A stretch of 6,130 nucleotides of DNA from Planctomycetaceae bacterium. Lineage in GTDB: Bacteria > Planctomycetota > Planctomycetia > Pirellulales > Pirellulaceae. The stretch lies in NCBI GenBank assembly GCA_002862265.1, contig PKCQ01000505.1, forward strand, positions 1 through 6,130, read 5' to 3'. The number at the start of each line of letters is the position of its first letter. Positions within the stretch are counted from its first letter, which is position 1. Shown here one piece after another: positions 1 to 5,771 of the stretch. A model generated the notes under the pieces. It did not search any database. It had not been told where the DNA came from and worked only from the letters and a program-made list of their open reading frames with translations. The translations under genes and the position numbers were made by a program.

Positions 1-30
1 GACAGGCAAGCTGCCTCTGCCAATTTTTGA

Positions 31-504
31 CTAGGAGGTCGGCACGAGCCAGCTGAGGTGATGAGCAAAATGGACGAACTGCACGTGTTCAGCAGTAGCT
101 TTGTTCATCTCGCCGAAAATCGTGGAGGGATGAACCGTGCCACTTTGATTTTGAAAGCGCGCGATGTTGCCTCTGAGGCTCTCGAGCGATGTTGAAAGAG
201 CACTCTCGTCTGACTGATATACCGTGTCCGACACGGTCGGCATTCCGTCTTTCATTTTCCCCTCGTCAAGAATGCGCCGGAGCATTCTTGGACCCACCGT
301 ATTACGGATGACGCCAAAAATAAATCGCAAGAAAAATGGCGTAGTGCGAAAGCCATCCATGGGATAGGTCAACCAGTCGTTGAGGTGTCGAACCGTTTGA
401 TCCAAACCCCACTTTCCGACTCGCTCATACCCCGATTCCAGTGCGGTAAGATCGTCGAGGACTCCAGCCCAGCTTTCGAATTGAAGGTCTCGACGTTCTG
501 GCAT
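31..504 (-). CDS. DUF1569 / DinB-like four-helix protein
   Basis: This is a 157-residue protein of the DUF1569 family, a branch of the DinB/YfiT-like four-helix-bundle fold. The function is unknown; relatives often bind a divalent metal through histidines. Visible family marks are the N-terminal RRDLQFES, the helix TVRHLNDWLTYPMDGF (H40), the HP pair at 125-126 ahead of FGEM, and the C-terminal HVQFVHFAHHLSWL with H145, H148 and H149. H40 plus the C-terminal histidines are the likely metal ligands (inference). There is no signal peptide or membrane segment, so it is probably cytoplasmic. The ATG fits the family N-terminus; the only upstream purine run is a weak GAGG about 12 bases away. The gene lies 38 bases after efp on the same strand with no terminator between, so co-transcription is likely. 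The stop lies 30 bases from the window edge. Family call fairly sure, function open. Confidence 0.8.
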   Translation of the reverse strand: MPERRDLQFESWAGVLDDLTALESGYERVGKWGLDQTVRHLNDWLTYPMDGFRTTPFFLRFIFGVIRNTVGPRMLRRILDEGKMKDGMPTVSDTVYQSDESALSTSLESLRGNIARFQNQSGTVHPSTIFGEMNKATAEHVQFVHFAHHLSWLVPTS

Positions 505-542
505 TGCTGCGTTCTGCCTCTGGTAGTGGGATAATAGCGACG

Positions 543-1112
543 TTAGTTGCTGACGCGTTCTACGTAGTCGCCGGTGCGAGTGTCAACTTTGATGACATTG
601 CCTTGCTTAATGAATCCAGGCACGGTGAATTCGGCCCCATTTTCAACGGTGGCAGGCTTGGTCACGTTGGTAGCGGTATCGCCCTTGGCACCAGGCTCGC
701 ACTGAGTCACTTCGAGTTCCACGTGGATTGGCGGATCAAAGGTGATCGGATTCCCATTGAATAGCACCATCGAGCACTTGATGCCGTCTTTCAAGAACTT
801 CCACTTGTCGTCAACTTGATCTTTCGTCAGTTCATACTGGTCGAAAGTCTCGTCGTTCATGAAGACCCAAGTCTCGCCTTGCTGGTACAAGAACTGGACA
901 GAGATATCTTCTACGTCGGCCGCTTCCAGCTCATCGCCACCCTTGTAGGTGCGGTCGACGACGGTGCCGCGGAGCAAGTTTCGGAGCTTGCATTTGTAAA
1001 GCGCGTTGCCTTTGCCCGGTTTGACAAAATTCATCTCGATGATCTGGTATGGATCGCCGTCTATTTGAACTTTCAGTCCCTTTCTAAAGTCGTTGGTCTT
1101 GTAGCTGGGCAC
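543..1112 (-). CDS. efp: Elongation factor P
   Basis: EF-P (189 residues with this start; E. coli has 188) binds between the ribosomal P and E sites and rescues ribosomes stalled on polyproline. The KOW-like N-terminal domain (about 1-65) contains NFVKPGKGNAL, with K34 at the tip of the PGKG loop, the residue that is beta-lysylated in E. coli-type EF-P. The OB domains follow (VQFLYQQGETWVFMNDETFDQYEL about 87-110, then PPIHVELEV, PGAKGDTA, KPATVENGAEFTVPGFI, GNVIKVDTRTGDYVERV). The start is a GTG: the reading frame stays open far upstream, but homology begins exactly here (VPSYKTNDFRKGLK aligned with E. coli MATYYSNDFRAGLK) and a GAGGA motif precedes it. It lies head-to-head with epmB, which supplies its modification, and upstream of the DUF1569 gene. 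Identification is very secure. Confidence 0.97.
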   Translation of the reverse strand: MPSYKTNDFRKGLKVQIDGDPYQIIEMNFVKPGKGNALYKCKLRNLLRGTVVDRTYKGGDELEAADVEDISVQFLYQQGETWVFMNDETFDQYELTKDQVDDKWKFLKDGIKCSMVLFNGNPITFDPPIHVELEVTQCEPGAKGDTATNVTKPATVENGAEFTVPGFIKQGNVIKVDTRTGDYVERVSN

Positions 1113-1116
1113 GCTT

Positions 1117-1121
1117 TCCTC
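1117..1121 (-). promoter_or_regulatory. Ribosome binding site of efp (supports GTG start)
   Basis: On the minus strand GAGGA lies 4 bases before GTG at 1112-1110. Together with the alignment to E. coli EF-P it settles the start and shows that the much longer open frame extending to about 1457 is not translated as an N-terminal extension. Confidence 0.65.
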
Positions 1122-1223
1122 GCTAGTGTTTCTCGTGGGAAGTGATATGACGACGTGTTCCGTAGCGTCGCTGGGATTGTTATGTTGGATGCCAAGCGTG
1201 GAAATCACACGTGGCATATTTCT

Positions 1224-1227
1224 GGAG
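1224..1227 (+). promoter_or_regulatory. Ribosome binding site favouring TTG start of epmB
   Basis: GGAG lies 7 bases before a TTG at 1235. This start puts the radical-SAM cysteines at 122, 126 and 129, close to their positions in E. coli EpmB (about 120-127 from memory). The other candidate, GTG at 1211, has only a weaker GGAA 7 bases ahead and would add eight residues (MAYFWSLI) that I do not recognise as family-like. Confidence 0.5.
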
Positions 1228-1234
1228 TTTGATT

Positions 1235-2251
1235 TTGGCGACGATTTTACCGGGAAATACTTTGCCTGTCGAAGGCAGTTTCGAACCAGCGGATTGGCGT
1301 GCGTCACTGCGAGCCGCATATCGAAGCAGCACGGATCTGTGCGATTTTCTCGGCGTCGATCCAAAGGTCGCTTGCCCGCAAGCGGAATCCGATTTCCCGA
1401 TCCTGGCGCCCCGGGAGTTCGTCCAGCGGATGGAGCCTGGGAATCCGCGAGACCCATTGCTGTTGCAGGTTGTATCGCAATCTGCGGAGTTAGTAGACTC
1501 TGGTGAGCTTGATCCTGTCGGCGAATTACCTGCAGAGCGTCATAAAGGACTGTTGCAGAAGTACGACCACCGCGTGCTGCTGATTCTGTCCGGCGCCTGT
1601 GCCATCCACTGTCGGTACTGCTTCCGGCGCAATTTCCCCTATGACGAGGCAGCTAAGGGCAGAGCTGAATGGCAAGAATGGCTCGAGCTGCTGCGATGCG
1701 ATTCCACGATCGAAGAAGTCGTCTTCAGCGGAGGAGATCCGCTTTCTGTCGGTGATGATCGACTTTCATGGTTTATTCAGCAGGTCGCAGAGATTTCGCA
1801 TATTCGGCGCCTGCGATTTCACACTCGATTGCCGGTGGTGATTCCAAGCCGCGTTACGTCGGAGTTTACAAAATTGCTCGAGTCAGTTGAGCAGGCTGTC
1901 TACGTGGTGCTGCACATCAACCATGCTCAGGAACTCGATGAGTCAGTTTGGGCTGCGATCAGGCGACTGCATCGGGCAGGTACACAAGTGCTGAACCAAG
2001 CAGTTCTTCTACGGGGCATCAACGACAATTTCGAAGCGCTTCGAGAGCTGTGCGTACAGCTAGCCGATCGACAAGTCCTGCCCTACTACCTTCACCAGCT
2101 CGATCCAGTTCGCGGTGGAATGCATTTTGGAGTGCCGGACGTCGAAGCAATAGAACTAGTAGCTGCACTACGAGCTGACTTGCCTGGCTACGCAGTCCCT
2201 AGACTTGTCCGTGAGTTGAGGGGAGAAGCCAGCAAAACTTTGATTCGCTAA
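1235..2251 (+). CDS. epmB: EpmB, EF-P lysine 2,3-aminomutase (radical SAM)
   Basis: EpmB (YjeK) converts (S)-lysine to (R)-beta-lysine, which EpmA then attaches to K34 of EF-P. It uses a 4Fe-4S cluster, SAM and PLP. With the TTG start it has 338 residues (E. coli 342). In order: a family N-terminal part (ADWRASL, REFVQRMEPGNPRDPLLLQV), the cluster motif CAIHCRYCFRRNFPY (C122, C126, C129), FSGGDPLSVGDDRL, RLRFHTRLPVVIPSRV, LHINHAQELD, QAVLLRGINDN, LPYYLHQLDPVRGGMHF, and the C-terminal GEASKT whose lysine (K334) is the expected PLP anchor. That motif is usually PSKTP, so both flanking prolines are replaced, and the tail is short. Clostridial lysine 2,3-aminomutase is longer; the length, the RRNFPY form and divergent placement beside efp favour EpmB. 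Start uncertain: GTG at 1211 is the alternative. Confidence 0.93.
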   Translation: MATILPGNTLPVEGSFEPADWRASLRAAYRSSTDLCDFLGVDPKVACPQAESDFPILAPREFVQRMEPGNPRDPLLLQVVSQSAELVDSGELDPVGELPAERHKGLLQKYDHRVLLILSGACAIHCRYCFRRNFPYDEAAKGRAEWQEWLELLRCDSTIEEVVFSGGDPLSVGDDRLSWFIQQVAEISHIRRLRFHTRLPVVIPSRVTSEFTKLLESVEQAVYVVLHINHAQELDESVWAAIRRLHRAGTQVLNQAVLLRGINDNFEALRELCVQLADRQVLPYYLHQLDPVRGGMHFGVPDVEAIELVAALRADLPGYAVPRLVRELRGEASKTLIR

Positions 2252-2276
2252 TTCAATGACATAGCGTGCCCAAATA

Positions 2277-2596
2277 ATGAATAAGCTGTGGTCTTTGACC
2301 TCTTTGGCACATTGGTCCGCCTGACGCGCGATTCGCTGCCCTACTTCAGGCTCTGCCGGCAAACGCGTAGCAAGCGAAGAATTCGCGACTCGCAGACGAT
2401 GAAGGCTAAAACTTTTGCTCGGTTTTGCCGGTCTCTCGAGATCGATCCAGTTGCTGACATTTCGACGCTCCAGCGTGACCTCACCGCTGATGTTTTTTCG
2501 ATCGAGCTGTTTTGTGATTCACTTGAGACACTGCAAGTATTGAAATCAACTGATGTTCGGATCGGACTCCTCCCCAACCTCGCTTCACCTAACTGA
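2277..2596 (+). pseudogene. HAD-superfamily hydrolase remnant
   Basis: This is a decayed haloacid-dehalogenase-type hydrolase. The readable part, from GTG 2288, gives VFDLFGTLV (motif I with nucleophile Asp in DLFGT), a cap-like stretch (LQRDLTADVFSIELFCDSLETLQVL) and IGLLPNLASPN before TGA. Three lesions are visible. First, ATG 2277 reads ATG AAT AA, then the frame is lost; one added base after 2284 would give MNKAVVFDLFGTLV, a normal HAD N-terminus, whereas as it stands a TAA at 2282 blocks that frame. Second, motif II is GLLPN where GLxSN is expected, so the catalytic Ser is Pro (codon 2573-2575). Third, the stop falls right after motif II, so motif III (Lys) and the acidic motif IV are absent, and I see no trace of them downstream. 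It lies 25 bases after epmB on the same strand. A short translated product from GTG 2288 cannot be excluded but would be inactive. Confidence 0.7.
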
Positions 2597-3102
2597 TCTT
2601 GCGCGAAGAACTTAGGGTTGAACCTATAAATAGATAGCACCAGCATGACTGACAGGATCGGCGAGAATTAAAACTTGATGAGAAGACTCAACAATCAACT
2701 TGGCAATGAACGTCGCCAGAATTCGAGAGATTCGACCAGTAAGCGTCTGCGAGATAGTAACCAGCAGGATTGCCGATGACTGTCTCTTTTGCGCTGACGC
2801 ACAGTGGAAGTTGCTGGTGACGGACGCTGATGACTAAGAAAAATCTAAATTGGTCCAAAAGATCGATCAGCGGAATTGCTGAATTTATGCATCAGTATAA
2901 TCTTGCGGTGCACGGCTAGGCGTTGGAACTGCTGACGATCTATTTATACATCCGTGTGATCGCATGAAGAATCGCGATCCAATCCGAAGCGGCTCGATCC
3001 GCCGCTGGTCGAGCCTGCAGCCCAGTGGCCTTGTGCCTGGCGGTTAACTGAATTGTCTCGCCCATTGGTAAAGCAATTGCGCTGGACTCAGTCGCTGGCG
3101 CG
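2597..3102. other. Gene-free spacer after HAD remnant
   Basis: About 500 bases hold no frame I recognise. Only very short frames with starts occur, for example 33 codons from ATG 2678 and 29 codons from ATG 2831, plus a 66-codon minus-strand frame over 2940-3140 that overlaps the end of the VOC gene. None has a recognisable motif and a good RBS. The part up to about 2940 is AT-richer and stop-rich, as in decaying sequence, and may have held the lost C-terminal half of the HAD gene. The part from about 2980 is GC-rich and contains a hairpin. No terminator for epmB is evident. Confidence 0.5.
2991..3015. repeat. Inverted repeat / hairpin in GC-rich patch
   Basis: GGCTCGA (2991-2997) is matched by its exact complement TCGAGCC (3009-3015). 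One G-T and one G-C pair extend the stem inward to nine pairs around a 7-base loop. No T-run follows on either strand, so it is not a standard terminator. GC content over 2981-3030 is about 70 percent, against roughly 44 percent in the preceding 100 bases. Confidence 0.5.
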
Positions 3103-3471
3103 TCATGCTTGAATCGGCCAAGGGCCGTCGTGAAGCACAATGCGGTAGCCGTTAGGATCCTCGTAAGTCCGTCCGTGACGATCCCAGAACGGATTGAATG
3201 ATCTCACAGGCGATGCGCCGAAGCTTTCGATTCTATTGACAGCTTCTTGCCACGAAGAATAGTTGGCAAAGTAAAACGCCAGAAGATTTTCTGGCTTGTG
3301 CGCACGTCCGACTTTGTGACCGTGAGCGTGCGTGAACTCGAAATGGTAGGGCATTTCCGGATGCCCAAGCATGACGCCATTCAAGCCGAGTGCTTCTGTA
3401 TAAAATGCAAAGAGTGCATCGAGGTCGTCAGTTGGACGCGCTATTCGCAGGTGCCGAGCATCTCTCATCAT
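3103..3471 (-). CDS. VOC superfamily (glyoxalase-fold) protein, internally shortened
   Basis: A 122-residue cytoplasmic protein of the vicinal-oxygen-chelate superfamily (glyoxalase/bleomycin-resistance fold), closest in pattern to Bacillus YycE-like proteins, whose substrate is unknown. Module 1: HLRIARPTDDLDALFAFYTEALGL (7-30) and GVMLGHPEMPYHFEFTH (32-48). Module 2: ENLLAFYFANYSSWQEAVNRIESFG (61-85), NPFWDRHGRTYEDPNGYRIVLHDGPWP (93-119). As I recall the family, about 13 residues of the type xVLGSFxDHxGFD separate GLG from DGVMLG; here L30 is followed directly by N31, so a strand and loop seem lost in frame (junction near 3381/3382). The protein may be a natural short form or a damaged one. 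Two ATGs in tandem (3471, 3468) are possible starts; GGA lies 4 and 7 bases before them, favouring the second. It follows the fba terminator with almost no room for its own promoter. Confidence 0.85.
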   Translation of the reverse strand: MMRDARHLRIARPTDDLDALFAFYTEALGLNGVMLGHPEMPYHFEFTHAHGHKVGRAHKPENLLAFYFANYSSWQEAVNRIESFGASPVRSFNPFWDRHGRTYEDPNGYRIVLHDGPWPIQA

Positions 3472-3485
3472 TCAGTCCACTCAAG

Positions 3486-3514
3486 AAAAAAGGCAGCGTC
3501 CTGCGACACTGCCT
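3486..3514 (-). terminator. Intrinsic terminator of fba
   Basis: On the minus strand AGGCAGTGTC (3514-3505), loop GCAG, GACGCTGCCT (3500-3491) form a 10-pair stem with one G-U pair, followed by a U-tract (TTTTTT, then CTT). It begins 46 bases after the fba stop and ends about 15 bases before the first ATG of the VOC gene. Confidence 0.9.
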
Positions 3515-3560
3515 CAAAGTATTGTCCACTTAGCCGCGCGAACTCAGTTGCAAAACATGC

Positions 3561-4571
3561 TTAGATCTTCGCACGTAGCTTGGCACCATTGCCTGCTTGC
3601 CCAAAGGCGGTCATGCGAGCTACGCAGACTTCCTGCATGGCAGAGCGAGCTGGCTTCAGGAAGTCACGTGGGTCGAACTTCTCAGGGCTATCGTGCATCA
3701 CCTTGCGAATAGCTCCTGTAATTGCCATCCGACAGTCAGTGTCGACATTGATCTTGCGAACGCCACTCTTGATGCCGCGTTGGATTTCTTCTACTGGGAC
3801 ACCGTAAGTTTGCTTCATCTCTCCGCCGTATTGGTTGATGATGTCTTGCAAATCTTGAGGAACCGACGAGCTACCGTGCATCACCAAGTGAGTGTTTGGC
3901 AGCTTGGCGTGAATTTCTTCGATGCGTGCCATCGCTAGAACGTCACCATCAGGCTTGCGAGTGAACTTGTAGGCACCGTGGCTTGTTCCAATAGCAACAG
4001 CCAATGCGTCTACACCAGTCTTTTCAACGAACTCAGCGGCTTCGTCAGGATCAGTTAGCAGTTGGTCGTGCGAAAGCTTGCCAACCGCTCCGTGTCCGTC
4101 TTCTTGATCGCCTTCGCCCGACTCGAGTGAACCGAGACAGCCCAGTTCGCCTTCGACGGAAACGCCCTTTTCGTGAGCAAGTTTCACAACTTCGGCAGTT
4201 ACCTTAACGTTGTAATCGAAGTCAGCCGGGGTCTTGCCGTCTTCTTCGAGCGAGCCGTCCATCATGACAGATGTGAATCCATGGCTAATCGCGCTCAAGC
4301 AAGTCTCAACACTATTGCCGTGATCTTGGTGCATTACGATCGGCACGTCTTTGTAAAGCTCGGCAGCAGCCCGCATCAGGTACTCGAGAAAGAGGTCTTG
4401 CGAGTACGCCCGAGCACCACGGGAAGCTTGAACTATAACTGGAGAATCCGTCTCAACTGCAGCCTCCATGATCGCTTGGATCTGCTCCATGTTGTTGACG
4501 TTGAAGGCAGCGACGCCATAGTCATTCTCTGCTGCGTGATCCAAAACGACGCGAAGGGGTACCAAGGGCAT
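3561..4571 (-). CDS. fba: Class II fructose-bisphosphate aldolase (Calvin-cycle-like subtype)
   Basis: Zinc-dependent cleavage of fructose 1,6-bisphosphate to glyceraldehyde 3-phosphate and dihydroxyacetone phosphate, in cytoplasmic glycolysis and gluconeogenesis. The 336 residues match the longer class IIB form known as the Calvin-cycle subtype (CbbA-like, about 345 residues), not the E. coli FbaA form. Key parts: AAFNVNN (21-27), HQDHG with catalytic D83 and zinc ligand H84, SVMMDGS (101-107), VEGELGCLGSLE (139-150, E142), AIGTSHGAYKF (193-203, zinc ligand H198), VMHGSSSVP (230-238, zinc ligand H232), RKINVDTD (272-279, phosphate/substrate loop). The subtype name does not imply carbon fixation; no RuBisCO or phosphoribulokinase is here, and heterotrophic planctomycetes use such enzymes centrally. 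The start is fixed by AGGAG at 4586-4582, 10 bases upstream. A sigma70-like promoter lies before it and a strong terminator after it, so it can be a single-gene unit. Confidence 0.97.
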   Translation of the reverse strand: MPLVPLRVVLDHAAENDYGVAAFNVNNMEQIQAIMEAAVETDSPVIVQASRGARAYSQDLFLEYLMRAAAELYKDVPIVMHQDHGNSVETCLSAISHGFTSVMMDGSLEEDGKTPADFDYNVKVTAEVVKLAHEKGVSVEGELGCLGSLESGEGDQEDGHGAVGKLSHDQLLTDPDEAAEFVEKTGVDALAVAIGTSHGAYKFTRKPDGDVLAMARIEEIHAKLPNTHLVMHGSSSVPQDLQDIINQYGGEMKQTYGVPVEEIQRGIKSGVRKINVDTDCRMAITGAIRKVMHDSPEKFDPRDFLKPARSAMQEVCVARMTAFGQAGNGAKLRAKI

Positions 4572-4641
4572 TGTGGGATGACTCCTTTTTGCAGCCAGGA
4601 TTACTGCAAATTGATCTAGAAACAGAAATATTTTCCGCGAT

Positions 4642-4670
4642 ATTATCGTTTCCTCGCCCTAATCCATCAA
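4642..4670 (-). promoter_or_regulatory. Predicted sigma70-like promoter of fba
   Basis: On the minus strand TTGATG (4670-4665) and GATAAT (4647-4642) are separated by exactly 17 bases, giving four and five matches to the consensus hexamers. Transcription would start near 4635, leaving a leader of about 64 bases with AGGAG just before the ATG. The -10 hexamer sits inside the perfect inverted repeat CGATA-T-TATCG (4638-4648), which could be an operator or chance. Confidence 0.6.
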
Positions 4671-4687
4671 TCCCACTAGCCCGTTTG

Positions 4688-4729
4688 CTCGCCGAAGGGC
4701 TTTTGCATCTTATGCCTACTCCCGGCGAG
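4688..4729. repeat. Inverted repeat in fba/ppk2 divergent region
   Basis: CTCGCCG (4688-4694) and CGGCGAG (4723-4729) are exact complements with 28 bases between them. It lies upstream of the fba -35 and well ahead of the PPK2 start. It could be a spaced regulator site or a leader-RNA stem for the PPK2 transcript. No clear -10/-35 pair for PPK2 was found; TAGAAT at 4760-4765 lacks a good -35. Confidence 0.35.
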
Positions 4730-4863
4730 CCCAAAAAGCACTGCGTCGCTCTCTATTGGTAGAATAGGCTCAGCCTCCTCAAAGCTCCCTAAGGCTGCGA
4801 TCAACCACCTCAACACCATGGAATGTCTGGTCCATCAGAATTCGCTGAGAGTTTTAACGTATT

Positions 4864-5760
4864 ATGGCGAAGCACCGTTTCGACCCAAACAAATTCCTGG
4901 TCAAGCCTGGCTCCAAGCTGAGCCTAGTTAGACGCCCCACTGACGCCGGAAAAGATCTGAAGGACAAAGAACACGGGCTTGAAACGCTTGCGCATGACGT
5001 GTCGCAGCTTCAAGAAATGCAACAAGTTCTCTACGCGGCTGGTAGCCACTCACTGCTGATCATCTTTCAAGGCATGGACGCAGCAGGAAAAGATGGAACG
5101 ATCCGACACGTCATGGGGGCAGTGAATCCTCAGGGCTGCCGAGTGTATTCCTTCAAGGCTCCAAATAACTTGGAGCTGCAGCATCACTTTCTGGCGCGAC
5201 CTGTGCCATGCTTGCCTGGGCGCGGCATGATCAGCATCTTCAATCGCTCGTACTACGAGGAAGTCTTGGTCGTACGAGTACACCCGGAATTCCTGGTTCC
5301 CCAGAATCTTCCAAAGATCGATTTGACTAACAAGGCTTCACTGAACAAGTTGTGGAAGCGTAGATTCAGTGAAATCAACGCCTTCGAAGAATCACTAGCA
5401 AACAACGGTACTACCATTCTCAAATTCTTTTTGCACGTATCGCGCAATGAGCAGAAGGAACGTTTTCTCGAACGATTGACCAATCCCGAGAAGTATTGGA
5501 AATTCAACTCGCGTGACTTGGCGGAACGCAAGATGTGGCCCAAGTACGTCAAAGCTTTTGAGTCGGCCTTGACTGAAACGAGTACAAAGAACGCGCCTTG
5601 GTTTGTGATTCCGGCTGACAACAAATGGTACATGCGTGCCGCCATCGCAGATATCATTGCAACCAAGCTGAAGTCGTTGAAATTGAATTATCCGACAGTG
5701 GGCGCTGATGAATCAAGTGACTTTGAAAAGCTAGCGGAACAATTGCGAAAAGAGAAATGA
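4864..5760 (+). CDS. ppk2: Polyphosphate kinase 2, class III-like (polyP:nucleotide phosphotransferase)
   Basis: PPK2 enzymes move phosphate between polyphosphate and nucleotides; class III members phosphorylate AMP and ADP with polyP. The 298 residues show the P-loop kinase-like core: N-terminal helix region (HGLETLAHDVSQLQEMQQVLYAAG, 37-60), Walker A GMDAAGKDG (70-78), the NPQGCRVYSFKAP strand (88-100), lid region HHFLARPVPCLPGRG (107-121), Walker B-like IFNRSYYEEVLVVRVHPEFL (125-144), TTILKFFLHVSRNEQKERFLERL (183-205), NPEKYWKF and DLAERKMW (207-225), and APWFVIPADNKWYMR (244-258). FNRSxYE rather than FDRSxY fits the class III/'PPK2-related' group. The lid has FLAR where relatives I recall have FLWR. 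No signal peptide. The ATG has only a weak GAGAG 12 bases upstream, but MAKHRFDP suits the family. It lies divergent from fba and 11 bases before the next gene. Confidence 0.94.
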   Translation: MAKHRFDPNKFLVKPGSKLSLVRRPTDAGKDLKDKEHGLETLAHDVSQLQEMQQVLYAAGSHSLLIIFQGMDAAGKDGTIRHVMGAVNPQGCRVYSFKAPNNLELQHHFLARPVPCLPGRGMISIFNRSYYEEVLVVRVHPEFLVPQNLPKIDLTNKASLNKLWKRRFSEINAFEESLANNGTTILKFFLHVSRNEQKERFLERLTNPEKYWKFNSRDLAERKMWPKYVKAFESALTETSTKNAPWFVIPADNKWYMRAAIADIIATKLKSLKLNYPTVGADESSDFEKLAEQLRKEK

Positions 5761-5771
5761 GAACTAGCAAA

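Noticed and set aside
3..16. Small hairpin AGGCA-AGC-TGCCT after the DUF1569 gene
   Set aside because: Only five pairs, and no T-run visible before the window edge; cannot be called a terminator.
1207..1212. CACGTG palindrome in the efp/epmB spacer
   Set aside because: A six-base palindrome is expected by chance; no second copy or convincing promoter pair nearby.
1113..1457. Open frame extending efp upstream to a 304-residue protein
   Set aside because: EF-P homology and the GAGGA site start at 1112; the extra part has no recognisable sequence and overlaps the opposite-strand epmB gene.
2341..2646. 101-codon minus-strand frame
   Set aside because: Antisense shadow of the HAD remnant; its residues show no family pattern.
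2678..2779. 33-codon plus-strand frame
   Set aside because: Very short, in decayed sequence, weak RBS, no recognisable motif.
2940..3140. 66-codon minus-strand frame overlapping the end of the VOC gene
   Set aside because: No RBS before its start, overlap with a real gene, and no domain; kept only as a possible repeat signature.
3597..4619. Several plus-strand frames opposite fba
   Set aside because: Mirror frames of a conserved aldolase gene; no motifs or RBS.
5253..5666. 137-codon minus-strand frame inside PPK2
   Set aside because: Antisense shadow of the PPK2 gene.
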